Assembly (NCBI GenBank): GCA_022592435.1
Contig: JABYQS010000139.1
Coordinates: 38,307-102,306 of the forward strand
Length of the DNA: 64,000 nt
Source: Cerioporus squamosus
Lineage: Eukaryota > Basidiomycota > Agaricomycetes > Polyporales > Polyporaceae
Direction of reading: 5' to 3'
Positions 22,269-33,112 of this stretch are shown here, in pieces (the stretch's first letter is position 1; every line of letters begins with the position of its first letter). The position numbers were made by a program, and so were the translations under genes. Under the pieces are notes generated by a model that searched no databases, was not told the origin of the DNA, and saw only the letters and a program-made list of their open reading frames with translations.

Positions 22269-23318
22269 ATGAAGTACATTGAGATTCCCGACCTTTCGCG
22301 CCTCGCGCAAGCACTGACCCACGAGGGCCCCGAGTGCTCCGTCCACACGCGCATAGAGGCATACAGCTGCAAGAACACCAACCGCGACAAGAAGCTCTTC
22401 CGCAACCTCGAGAATGCGTACGTCGACGAGGTCTCGCACTCACCTCCGCTCCCCTCCGACATGGCGCTCGACCGCGAGTCCGAGATGACCCCCTTCGGGC
22501 CCATCCAGGAGAGCCAGTCCCGGAAGACCCTCTACCTCCTCATCGCGACCCTCAACGTCGCCTTCCCCGACCACGAATTCTCCGACGTCCGCCCCTCCCA
22601 CTTCAACCGCGAGGAGAGCGGCGCGAGCGTCCTCAACGCACTCAGCACCACCCTCGTATCGCCCCGCCCCGCCGGTCCCCACGCACCTCGTACGTACTCG
22701 TCCTACCCACCGTCGTCGGCGGACTTCTTCCCCAACTCCGTACCGACGTCCTCCTCCCCGCTCGAGTTCTACGTCAAACCGAGCCCCCGCGCGCCGCCCA
22801 GAGCCGTCTCCGGCACCCATCCCTCGCTCTATCAGTGCCTCAACAAGCACATCGACCTCGCAGACTGCGAGGTATACTCGTACACCCCTGACATCGAGTT
22901 CGACCCCCATGCGAACGATTACTCCGATGAGGAGGATGACATCGCATCCGTGGGGGAAGAAGAGTCGGACGACGAAGACACCCAATTCCAGTTCGACGAC
23001 TACGACGTCGACGAGCAGCCGCGCCGGCGGAGCACCGGCTCGAGCGACGACTCGGACGAACGACCCTACGACAGGCCGCGGCGGCGCGGCGCCCTCTTAT
23101 GGAGCTCGCACTGGTTCTTCTTGAACCGCAAGATGAAGCGCATTCTCTTCATCTCCATCTGGGCGCGGTCGAAGGGAGTCGGGCTGATCCCATGGATGGA
23201 CCGAGACGTCGCCCGCGGGTCGCCCGGCAAGGTGTCGAACGAGCGGTTCCTCGGCTGGGAGGGCGCGGTCGGTGCTGGCGCGCGGGCGATGGGCCTGAGT
23301 GTGAGTGCGAACGTGTGA
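22269..23318 (+). CDS. MAF1: RNA polymerase III repressor Maf1
   Basis: A single-exon 349-residue frame. The N-terminus MKYIEIPDLSRLAQAL and CSVHTRIEAYSCKNT form the conserved Maf1 A box. RKTLYLLIATLNVAFPDHEF and SDVRPSHF form the B box. A Ser/Pro-rich linker and an acidic stretch (YSDEEDDIASVGEEESDDED) follow, then the C box region WFFLNRKMKRILFISIWA. Maf1 binds Pol III under nutrient or stress conditions and blocks tRNA and 5S transcription; in yeast it is controlled by TOR/PKA phosphorylation. Several Ser-Pro sites in the linker could serve that role (inference). The C-terminus after the C box is longer than I expect, so an unseen 3' intron is possible. Confidence 0.92.
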   Translation: MKYIEIPDLSRLAQALTHEGPECSVHTRIEAYSCKNTNRDKKLFRNLENAYVDEVSHSPPLPSDMALDRESEMTPFGPIQESQSRKTLYLLIATLNVAFPDHEFSDVRPSHFNREESGASVLNALSTTLVSPRPAGPHAPRTYSSYPPSSADFFPNSVPTSSSPLEFYVKPSPRAPPRAVSGTHPSLYQCLNKHIDLADCEVYSYTPDIEFDPHANDYSDEEDDIASVGEEESDDEDTQFQFDDYDVDEQPRRRSTGSSDDSDERPYDRPRRRGALLWSSHWFFLNRKMKRILFISIWARSKGVGLIPWMDRDVARGSPGKVSNERFLGWEGAVGAGARAMGLSVSANV

Positions 23319-25157
23319 GGTATCGGGACGCAAGCCGACTTCTTCAGCTCAACCTGAGGTGCGTTGGTGCAGGGGCTGGGAGCAATGGCCGGGCTGACAG
23401 ACATGTCGCAGCCGATACGACACCCCAGTATGCACGCTCGATTAACGAGGACCACATACTCCGTCTTAGCATGCTGCTTGATATGCTCCTCCCCTTATTA
23501 ACCTATTGTTTATGCTTGCCTGTTAGCGTCCGTGTGTGTATTTTAGCCCAGATATCACTCTCCCTGCGTACCTTATGTATTATCGGGAACGATGTTGAGC
23601 GTCACGAGTTCCGTAGTCTCGCGTATTTCCACTGGATTTCTTCGTTTTGTACCGGACAGTTTATCGACTTGCATCCGAATAGCATCACCTAGCTTGCTTT
23701 TGAGTAACACGGAGTGAGAAGAGGGGGAAAGAGGCGAGTCATCGTCGCGGAGGCTGGGGAAGATATACGCACCCAGCCAGCATCTCAGATGCCATCTGTG
23801 ACTCACCGGGCGGACGGTGCGGTGCGTTGCCACCTTCGTCGGGACATATGCCGGTGCTTCATTTACGTAGGACAAGAGACCATCTCACGCAAAGACGCGG
23901 TTTTATCTCTAAGGTGAATTGTCGGACATGAGCGGACATGGGCCCGGCGTAGTTTCGAAGGTGAGAGCGGGATCTGTGCGCAAGTTGATCGCAACGCAGA
24001 GGTCTAGGTATGTCGCTGGACCTCCATGTATACAGCGCACATCTGTCACTTCACCTCTCCGCACAATTGGCTGAACGAGAGGATGTCATATGAAGCCGAT
24101 GTACGAACAAGAGAAGGCTGGGACGTACGGACCGGCGGGGAACTTGAAGCGCCTCGGGCTGGACGGCTCGATGTTGTTTGGTCGTTCGGAATTGTACATG
24201 TCTGCACGAGCTTGCGGAGACCTGGTACGTACTCAGTGCATGCCAACTTGCTGGAGGAGATCTCGAGCAAGGAAGACTGGAAGTGTGTAGTTGGGCCAGG
24301 CAACCCGATGTATTGGCAGTAGCCGACAAGCTAGCACAACGAGCGCGGTAACATGGGTTGCAGCATGAGAAGAGAGTCGAGCGGCGAGCTCGAGGAGATG
24401 GCAGACGAAAGGAAAGACGTGGTCATGAGTATGTATATGCAGTGGCATCGATATCGGATGGAAGAAAAATATTGGGTGTGAAGAGAAGGATGTGAAGAAG
24501 CTCTGTTCCTTCTGTTCCTTCTCCTCCTGCCATATCCGGACGCTGGTGTTTACCAAAAGCTTGGGAACCAAACAACCGCCTCGCGAGGTGTTCTCAGCTT
24601 ACCGTAAGTTGAGAGCTAATAAAGACCCTTACTCACACGAGTTGAGCGTCGAGGTGACACCAGGTGTCGTCTCCGCCGAGGGCGTACTAGACAGCGAGAT
24701 GCCCAAAGACAGTACTAGTCCCACGGCCACAGTCAGAGTGTGCCTGAATTGTGGCATTCAACTCGTGGCACCGGCGTCCTACATACACATGCGGCTCTGA
24801 AGGACTCTGCTACTAGACTAGTCACCTTCTGCAGAGCGGATCAAGTAGCAAGGATACCTACGAGTTCCGGCAGCTGAGATACTGCAATCCTCGTGTTATG
24901 GATCGGACGTCTGCAGTGTGCGTCGAGACTGCGCACGTCGGCCTGAACGTCCCATGACTGGTATGATCACCATCCGGTTGACAGTGACACGCATGCCGCG
25001 GCCGGTGCGCCCCTACGCAGTCGACGTCGGAGGTGCCACCAAAGCACTGCCCTCTCCCGAGAGGTTCCGCTGAGCACATATTTAAGGGCGAGCAGAGGCT
25101 CTGTGACGGGCAAGCTACAAGCTCCCTGGACTGCCGCACGTCTCTCCGCTGTCCAGC
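23319..25157. other. Gene-free stretch between MAF1 and the DUF6593 gene
   Basis: About 1.8 kb with only short overlapping frames and no recognisable protein or RNA gene. ATATTTAAGGG at about 25078-25088, some 75 bp upstream of the next ATG, could be a TATA-like element. Confidence 0.45.
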
Positions 25158-25894
25158 ATGTCGACACCCATCGCCGCGGTCTTGACGCTTACCCCGGACA
25201 ACCCCTGTAATGCGGCTGTCTGCGACGCAGACGGCAAGGCGTTGTACACCGTCTACACGGAACACGGCCAGCAGACGGTCACGTATGTGAAGAACGCGGA
25301 CGAGGAGGTCCTCGCGTCCTCCGAGTGGCATGATGCACGCCCAGACCGGGTTACCCTTGGCAAGGGCTCCCCAATGTCCCTGCGCGACTGGATGCACTTC
25401 AGCCTGATCCCCTTCAAGGAGTGAGCAGGTGCTATATTACGGCTGCTGGTAAGCTGACCGTTTTGGCTCGCCTGTGCAGTGATATCAGTTTCAAGGACGA
25501 CCGAGGTCGGAAGTACAAGTGGCGAGGAAACTCACCTGGTCGTGCATTCGAGGTATGTTACTCGACCCCGTGTACGTATACCAGCCATGCACCGTACTCA
25601 ACACCTTCCCGCCGTCAGCTATTCGCAGAAGACGACGGGTTCAAGGAGCCTATCGCGCGTTTCTTCAAGTCGCGCAAGGACCACAAGACAGGGCAGCAAG
25701 TGCCAGCGCAGCTTGCGTTCACGGCGCGAGCGCTGAAGATTCGCGACCTCGTCGTCCTGTCGTTCGTCTTCCTGGAGAAGGACAGACGCGTGAACGAGAA
25801 CACGTCGCAGAACGTGGGGGATGTGCTGGGCCAACCTGTGCTCGGCGCTGTGGTGGGAGTGAACTCTGTGGTGCATAACGGGGGAGTGCCATGA
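25158..25894 (+). CDS. DUF6593 domain protein
   Basis: Three exons (25158-25420, 25480-25552, 25619-25894) give 203 residues with agreeing phases. It starts MSTPIAAVLTLTPDNPCNAAV and continues with YTVYTEHGQQTVTYVKN and a central motif FKDDRGRKYKWRGNSPGRAFE. The C-terminal part is ALKIRDLVVLSFVFLEKDRR. The beta-rich, membrane-free layout with an ...KWRGN... core is the pattern of the DUF6593 family, which is strongly expanded in Agaricomycetes and has no known function. The stop at 25892-25894 follows HNGGVP. Confidence 0.75.
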
Positions 25895-26145
25895 AGTGTG
25901 CATGTAGAACTAGTACCCGAACTTGAAATGTCGCGGCTCACTGAACGGGGAGGCATAACAGCGCGGTCAATTAGTTGGGATGAAGGAGGGTCCTGGGAGT
26001 AGGGTGCGTGCACTGTGTGGTGGGTCTGAGGTCAAGGGAGCGCCAGGGAAGGTGCTGACGTAAGCAGGTTCTGACGTCGTCGGTCGTCGAGTCGCGCAGC
26101 TGCATGGCCATCCGGAGTACTAGTACTTACTTCTGCACTACGACG

Positions 26146-26671
26146 ATGAGTGGCCGGACTGGTCCTCTCCAGAAGGGCCCTGTGGCGGCGGTCGTCGCCT
26201 CTCCACCCATCCTCGACTTTGCGCGGCTCGTCGGTCACTTCCTCGCCGCGTCCTACGCCCTTGTCTCGCGCACAACAGTCACCCTCGCCCTGTCACTCCT
26301 CGCCCCCATTTCCTTGCTTTACAGCCCCATCGCATACCTGCTCGCTCCGGTCTTCGTGCTCGCCCGCGTGCTCCTGAACGTCTTTGTTCTCACTCCGTAT
26401 GCCATTATCACCTCTGTTGCACGCAATGTCTATCCCTATCTACGTCTTCGTCGGCTCTGCAGTAATATGCGCTCTCATTCTGGGCAGTCTCGCTCGCCTG
26501 CTCTCGGCGGGCATACAACGCGCCCTCTTTCCGCCGCGGTCTGCGAATCTGGAGATAGAGCCAGAGCCGAAGACACCCGTGGACGCGAAGGAGAGGAGCA
26601 CGATCAAGCCCGCGGCCCCGAAGACGCGGCTTCGCAAACGCGTCTCGATCAAAGAGGAGAGAGATGGATGA
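26146..26671 (+). pseudogene. Small multi-pass membrane protein with a frame break
   Basis: ATG at 26146 opens MSGRTGPLQKGPVAAVVASP followed by hydrophobic segments LALSLLAPISLLYSPIAYLL and APVFVLARVLLNVFVLTPY. Near 26430-26440 the hydrophobic reading switches by one base to IYVFVGSAVICALILGSLARLL, then a basic tail (KTRLRKRVSIKEERDG) to the stop at 26669-26671. A one-base deletion anywhere in 26430-26440 would join the two frames smoothly. Alternatively a 94-nt intron (GTATGCC...GGGCAG, donor after ACTCC) keeps the frame but removes a transmembrane segment. I do not recognise the family. Whether it is broken, mis-assembled or spliced cannot be settled from the sequence. Confidence 0.55.
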
Positions 26672-27752
26672 GTGGGGAACTCATGTCTTGGCACTTCTTG
26701 AGTGAGTATACATCGTCCCAGGTGTCGGTGCTTCCAACCAAATCTCAGCATTGCCGACCTAGACATGTCTTATTGGTTGGCCGGACGTGACGACAAGCAA
26801 GATACCACCATCCCACTTGAATCGGCCGTGGACCGTTACCTTCCTGCATCTCTTATACCCCCACCGCTAGCAAGGAGTACGGGCATGTTGCTCTCAACGG
26901 CTGCGCGGCTCTCATGGACATCGCTGTCTTCGTTGATACGGGGGGAGGCACGGAGCCTCATACCAGGTCGCACTGCCAGCATCTGAGTATCTGTCGTGTA
27001 GCATTGTGCGTATCACCGACCAGTATTGCACGCTCGCTGACGTCGGCCTGCTAGCTATATTTGTCCCCTTCACATGGAGCTGTTCTCTCAAGGTGTATGC
27101 AGTCTTGTAAGGAGCCCTCGGCCAGCTCAATGCATGAAGACCCCCCCTTGGACTCCTCCTTGCTTTTTGCGAGGGCGTGCTTCGGACAGCAGGAGGACAT
27201 CCACGAACTGCGGCACGTCGCCGCCTCAATTGTTCGACGTCTGAACGCTATATCAAGCTTGCACCCCACCCTCGTCTGTTGAGCTATCGCTGAGTATTCA
27301 TCGTGTTCCCATATACCTTGCGTCACGCATGCGACGGTTGCAGGATTTATCACCAACTTCGTGCTGAGTCGATGATAACTTTGGGACTGTTCATTTAGTG
27401 TGGTACCGTCCGTTCCTCCTGGTTTTCTATGACCTATTTGCTGGAGGGTGCACACTACGTACGTACATGTCGTAGCGTCTGGCTGATCGCGCTCCACCGT
27501 GCACGCGCTCATCAGTACTTACTCACAGTAACTTCCTCCTGTCTGACTATTCCTCCGCCGGCCTCGGGGCGCTAGGCGAGGAGGGCGTCGGTCGACTCAG
27601 CTGAAGCCTGAAACCGGGGGGATGCACAGCACCTCTTGGCGGTCTCGGGCAGTTATCTCCCGCATTGCATAAAAGGACCATGGGCTAGCGAGCATGCAAG
27701 CTAGTCTGGTCGCAGCCCACGTATACAGCGCACCTTGAACTGCTGATCCGTG
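26672..27752. other. Gene-free stretch upstream of hydrolase A
   Basis: About 1.1 kb with no recognisable gene. GCATAAAAGG at about 27666, some 85 bp upstream of the hydrolase ATG, is a plausible TATA-type element. Confidence 0.45.
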
Positions 27753-28774
27753 ATGCCTGCCCAAGAACGTATCCTCACCTCCTCAGACGGGACGAATATC
27801 TGGGCGGAGTCCGCTGGAGACCGGTCCAAATCTGCGTTGGTCTTCGTTCACGGACTGTCCTGCACCGCGCTGGGTTTCGACCACCAGTTCGCGGACCCAG
27901 CGCTCCTGGCCGAATTTCACCTCGTGCGGTACGAACTTCGTGGGCACGGACGCAGCGACAAACCACTTCATGCGGAAGCGTACGAGTCGGCCCGTCTGGC
28001 AGAGGACTTCAAGACGGTGTGTGATGCGTTTGGGCTGAAGAAGCCGTTCCTCTGGGCTTGGTGAGTCCAACCAAAATCCTTTAGTGATTCCACCGGATAC
28101 TCACTATGGTTTATCCCTTCTTCAGGAGCTTAGGAGGCAAGTTCTGACCTGACCTAAATATCGCGTCGTTGTGCCATGGCTCATATAACTCAAGTGCAGG
28201 ACAGCGTGGACGTCATCGCGGCGTACGGTCCCAGTACCTCGCCGGAGTGGCCTACGTCGGCGGCGGGGTCCTCAGCACGAACCACATCAGGCCCTGCGCG
28301 CACCCCACCATCCTCGCGCTCCTCCCCGTGCTCCTCTCCGAGTCCGCAGACGACATGACGCACGCCGCGGACGGGTTTGTCGACTCCGCCGTGGGCCGCC
28401 CGCTGCCGTACCCCGCGAAGCTGCAGTGGATGGGCGCGTTTATCGCGCAGCCGCGTACCTCGCGCTTCCACCACGTCCACCGACCGCAGCCGCACGAGGT
28501 GTGGCAGGAGACGGCGGAGATCGTGCCGGTACTGATCGTGAACGGGAAGGAGGACCAGCATTGCTTGTACGAGAACATGGTCGGGATTGCGCGGACGGTG
28601 TATGACGATGTGGAGGTTAAGCTGTTGGATGGGGTCGGGCACAGTCCGCATTATGAGGAGCCGGCGAAGACGGATGCCGTTGTGCGAGAGTGGGCGGGCC
28701 GCGTTCTGCGTAGAGGTGCGTGGTTCGGCAGATCCATGAGAACGTTGACCGAGTTAACTCCAACAGATCTATGA
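27753..28774 (+). CDS. Alpha/beta hydrolase A (paralogue of the gene at 49478), with shifted frame after the nucleophile
   Basis: Four exons are inferred: 27753-28060, an 11-nt micro-exon 28126-28136, 28200-28715 and 28767-28774; about 280 residues. HGLSCTALG supplies the oxyanion region and RYELRGHGRS the next strand. The nucleophile Ser is in WSLGG, split over exons 1-3. GKEDQHC carries the likely acid and GVGHSPHYEEP the His. The intron after the micro-exon starts with GC (GGAG|GCAAGT). Compared with paralogue B, exon 3 begins with a +1 base, lacks 6 bases, and has a -1 near 28231-28234, so about 11 codons after the nucleophile are read in another frame before the match resumes at YLAGVAYVGG. 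Substrate unknown. It may be functional, diverging or decayed. Confidence 0.75.
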
Positions 28775-28913
28775 ACTCCCGTCGTGTATCATACATGTAA
28801 CCCATCGTACTATCGAGCACGTGGTGATTGACCAGACACTTGGGACCACACAGACCCATGATCAATAGGATTCCCAGCACAGGAGCTCCCAAGGCGATGT
28901 CATTGGCCCCCGA

Positions 28914-31117
28914 TCAATCCAGCCGCGACTTCTCGCCATACGCGCCCTCTGCGCCATAGGTGATGAGCCAGCTTGCACGCACGATGTCGTTAGAAAAGCA
29001 CCACATACCGCCTATGAAACTGTCTTGCTCCTCATTTGAGAGCTCTTCGAGCGTCAGCTGCTTGCCTTCCTTGAGGAACAGCGTGGAAATAGCCCCCGTC
29101 AGCATGAAGAACGCGAAGATCTCGAGCCTGTCCGAGTTCATCACGTCAGCCGTCTCCAATCGCCTCTCTCCGCTCCACAACCGCGGCAACGGAGCGAGAA
29201 CTCACAGGTGCGGCACGAAGGCATTCGGTCCTCCGATGTTGACCAGCTTCCCGAACCCAACTTGCGAAACGACCGCGCCGAGCTTCCCGCTGGCCGCCGC
29301 GATCCCAAACGCAGTCGAGCGATAGCGCGTCGGGAACGACTCCCCGGGGACGACGGATACAGTCGCGTTTGGCCCGAAGTTGGAGAAGTAGTTCGTGAGG
29401 CAGTAGAGGAAGACGAACGCCTTCCTCGAGGCATCCGTCGCGGTCAGCTGGGGGTAGGCGAACCCTGAAGAGGGCGGGCGCGTTTGTCAGGCACGATCCC
29501 AATACTAGACAGTGGATCAAATGCACGCACCCATGATGAGGTAGAGGATGGTGAGCATGACGAAGCCGAGCAGCTGGATCGGCTTGCGGCCCCATTTATC
29601 GACGAGGAAGAAGGTGGTCCAGACGCCGGGGATGAGCCCTGCAACCGAGATGATGATGTTGCCTACGGAGATGTTCTTCAGGTTGACGTATACAGCCTCG
29701 GTGCCCTTGAGATCGGCGCTCGGCGACCCGAACCCGATGGACTGGAGGATGACTGAAGTGTTCAGGCCCAAACCATAGAACGCGACCTAGGGCAGCGCAT
29801 ATAGTCAAGGTGAGCGGAGAGCAGGTACGGCAGGCATTGCGTACTCACGTCGATAGCGAACCACGCGTAACACATGGCCACCAGTGGGACGAGGTTCTCT
29901 CTCTTGCTGAAGAATTTCATAAAATCCCTCTTCGTGGCTTTCGGTGCTCGGACTCGTTCGACGACCGCATCGGGGTCGACGGAGTATGTGCCCGACGTGA
30001 GGAAGTTGTCCACGTCTCGGGTAGCACGACGTACGTTTCGCTCGACGTCCATAGTGAATCGCGGCGTTTCTGGGATCGTCAAGCGGAAGTAGAGGGCAAC
30101 AGCACCAGGGACGCAACCGAACCCGATGAGGAGGCGCCACATCGCATCGAGGTGCGGCAGGATTAGAGGATCATCACGCAGGAGAGAGGACTTGTACGCC
30201 GATATGATCACGAACGAAGTCAGTGCAGCGCCTGTAGGAGGATGAGATTCGTTGGGTTCTGTGGGAGGTACTCCAGAACCAGTTTCAACACACACCTAGC
30301 TGACCCCACCCTTGGTTCGCCCCGACGGCAACCATCATCCTGCCGCGTATTCTGGTAGAGGCAAACTCGGCAGGAATGACGGACGATAAAGGGTAGTCGC
30401 CCCCAATCCCTACGCCCATGATGAATCGCCAGACCACAAGCACGCCGATGATGTTCACAGCATGTGCCTGTCCCGCCATTGCTTGCCCAAAGGACGCGAC
30501 GATGATCAGTATCATCTCGATGCCATCTGCAGAGTAGTACGTCGGCCACGATTGACGAGGAACAAAGCAAGAGTACATACACATGCGCTTGCGTCCGAAG
30601 ACATCCGCGAGCCATCCGAAGAGGAGTTGTCCGAACACGGTGCCCACCGGCGTGGCCACCTTCACGCCCAGGTCTTGATTCGCACTGAGCTTCTGGTCTG
30701 TGGAGCACGATAACGGTAGCTGGCATGGAGGTGGCCTTGACTGTGCTCACTGTGGCCGTAGACGTATCCTAGCATAACAGCAACAATGTTGATAGCGAAG
30801 ATATCGTAGCTGAAACCCGCCCGTTCAGAGCATGAGCACACGACATAAGTGGGGATCACAGCTCACGCATCAGTGAAGAACCCAGCTCCAGCAACGAGGA
30901 CGACTCGAACATGGAACCAACTGTAGCGTGGGGGAAACGGGTTAATGTCAGATATTCAGACCCAGGGTGACACGTACGATATCTTGGCCTTGTCTACCTC
31001 TTCGAGAGTCTTCTTCCGCCTCTCATTCAAATCGAAGCTCCCAGCACCTCTCGTCAACACAGGAACTTGGGCGAGCGCGACGCTGGAGAGCAACTTGTCT
31101 TTTGGGGAAGGATCCAT
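28914..31117 (-). CDS. PHO84-type inorganic phosphate:H+ symporter, copy 4
   Basis: A complete permease gene. ATG at 31117 gives [20 protein letters not shown]; exon 1 ends ...[10 protein letters not shown] at GTACGT. Motifs: [127 protein letters not shown] and [16 protein letters not shown]. The last exon, after an intron near the C-terminus, codes [12 protein letters not shown] and stops at 28914-28916. It differs more from copies 1-3 in the C-terminal half and has an additional intron near 29790-29850. It is convergent with hydrolase A (139 bp between stops). No frame break seen. Confidence 0.9.
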
Positions 31118-32442
31118 AGCGGGTGGTGGGGGAGGAATACCACCAACCCGTTCCAGACCTTAAGAGTGAACTCCCGAAGAATCAAGACCGAGCCAATCGG
31201 TTGGTCGGCAGGAATAAGGCAATTCCCCTGTCTCTTTGCGGAAGAGAAGATACCTGGCTAGGGAGGAAGAAGAGGCGTCGGCTTGACGGTTCCTGGCACG
31301 TTTGTACGAGCATGGCCAGAACTCGTGGACAAACTTGGAAAAGGCGGGATTGATGACAGCGGCCACTTCTACCAGCAGCGGTCTGCGGATTGCACCATGG
31401 CTTAAAACCGACGATTAGCACGAACTGACTGTGGTGTCTGGGTCCTTTCGAGTCCTTGCCTGTGCCTCAACAGACCTAGAGCACGTCCTGCGAGGAAGGT
31501 CAGGGGGTAACGAAGTTCGACTTCATGTGAGCGAACCTTACTTCACCGGGTGCTCTCTCCTCGACACCTCGACAACCTCCGGTGCATGTACCGATGAGCA
31601 CGGATGTTTACTGCTTACGCTGGAGGGAGGTATTCTGCCGTCCGGGGAGTGGTCCTGTCGGTGGATAAGGTCGGAGGCGTCCTGTGAAAGAGTCGCGGGA
31701 TACCTGTGAGCATTCCTAGGGGGTATTCTTGGGAGTGAGCGAGATTTAGTGGCCCGTCGCTGACTACGTGCGGTGGCGTCTAGACATCGCAAGCTATCAC
31801 GACGCGATGGACCGCGGTATACGTCCGCACCGAGTGTTTGGGGAAGGTTGGACCCCATACGATTCGACCACACGTCTGATATCACACCTGTCATAGTAAG
31901 TATACAAGGCTCAGGAACAGTTGAGTAGTTGCAACCTTACTGAGTAACCGTACGACACTTCCTCTAGTATGTCGACGTCATCTCTCGGATTTCCCATGAT
32001 GTCGCCAATGAGTGAGTAGTCTCAAGACCCTCTCCTTAGGCTCTGATGGGAGGCGAAAGCAGCTGATCTCATGTGGTTGAATTCGTTGGAGCACTTCGGG
32101 GTTCTCGTCGACGGATTGTACCCGGACCACGACCAGGACGTACCCGCTGCCTACCTGCAGCAGTTTATGTCCGAGATTCTCAATGTCGCCTGCTCAAGTC
32201 CATGAGCATTCTCCGTAATCTGGGAAGACCAAGTACCGCACGTACCGGAGTCGATAAAGGTTAAGTAGCACAATACTGACGCTCGGTATGGTTGACCGGA
32301 TCAATAAATATCACATGCGCCCGGACTTCCCCATGATCGCATACATCATTTCCGGGACCCCAGCGTTGGTACTGCTCCCCCGCGTATATAAAACCTCCAC
32401 GTCGTCTACTACCCAGAAAACCCCAGATCTCGTTCGTACACC
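31118..32442. other. Intergenic between divergent phosphate permease copy 4 and the SCP2 gene
   Basis: About 1.3 kb holding both promoters. No gene-like frame recognised. A strong TATA box close to the SCP2 start is listed separately. Confidence 0.5.
32385..32392 (+). promoter_or_regulatory. TATA box of the SCP2 gene
   Basis: TATATAAA lies 51 bp upstream of the ATG at 32443, allowing a short 5' leader. The pyrimidine-rich bases after it fit a transcription start. Confidence 0.6.
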
Positions 32443-33005
32443 ATGTCTGACATCAAGGTCGAAGGTTTCAAGGTCTGTTCATCGCATACCGCGAGTCGTC
32501 AGGACATACCGGACTCACACGACGTCACAGGCCTCTGAGATCCTCGCCGCGCTGGCAGAGGTCTTCAGCAATTACAGCGACGAGGAGAAGAAGTCGCAGA
32601 TCAAGAAGGTGCGTGCGAGGCACGCTAAGTCGCTCGCGTCGTCTGACACGTAGGGGTGGGCTCGCAGACGAACGGCATCTTCGAGATGCGCGTGAAGAAC
32701 GCGGAGGGCAAGGAGGCGGTCTGGACCATCGACCTCAAGTCGACTGGATCGGTGTACAAGGGCGAGCCCAAGAGCAAGCCAAACGTCACCATCATCATGT
32801 CCGACGAGACGTTCACGCAGCTGGCGGAGGGCAAGCTCGATGGCCAGAAGGCATTCATGAGCGGCAAGCTCAAGACGAAGGGCAACATGATGTTCGCGAC
32901 GAAGCTCGACGGCATTCTCAAGGTGCGTAAAACGTGTGTCGGCTATGGGGCTAGTACTCACCAGTGTCGGTTTGCCAGGCCGCGAAGACAAAGGCCAAGT
33001 TGTAA
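32443..33005 (+). CDS. SCP2 sterol-carrier domain protein with peroxisomal signal -AKL
   Basis: Four exons (32443-32472, 32531-32608, 32668-32922, 32979-33005) give 129 residues. A short MSDIKVEGFK leader is followed by ASEILAALAEVFSNYSDEEK and the SCP2 fold: GIFEMRVKNAEGKEAVWTID, PNVTIIMSDETFTQLAEGKL, and GQKAFMSGKLKTKGNMMFAT followed by KLDGILK. The length and order match stand-alone SCP2 proteins that bind fatty acyl-CoAs or sterols in peroxisomes. The C-terminal Ala-Lys-Leu is a valid type 1 peroxisomal targeting signal, which supports that location. Role is probably lipid transfer for beta-oxidation (family knowledge). Confidence 0.92.
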
Positions 33006-33112
33006 GACCACGTATAGTGTGTCGTCGTCGCTATGTACGCTATGGTACTACCACTGTATTCTGGGATACCCACATTAATTCTACACAATCCAAATCCGCG
33101 ATGTCCCGCCGC

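Noticed and set aside
22440..22985. Long minus-strand frame overlapping MAF1
   Set aside because: Val/Gly/Glu-rich antisense shadow of the acidic and Ser/Pro-rich MAF1 coding sequence.
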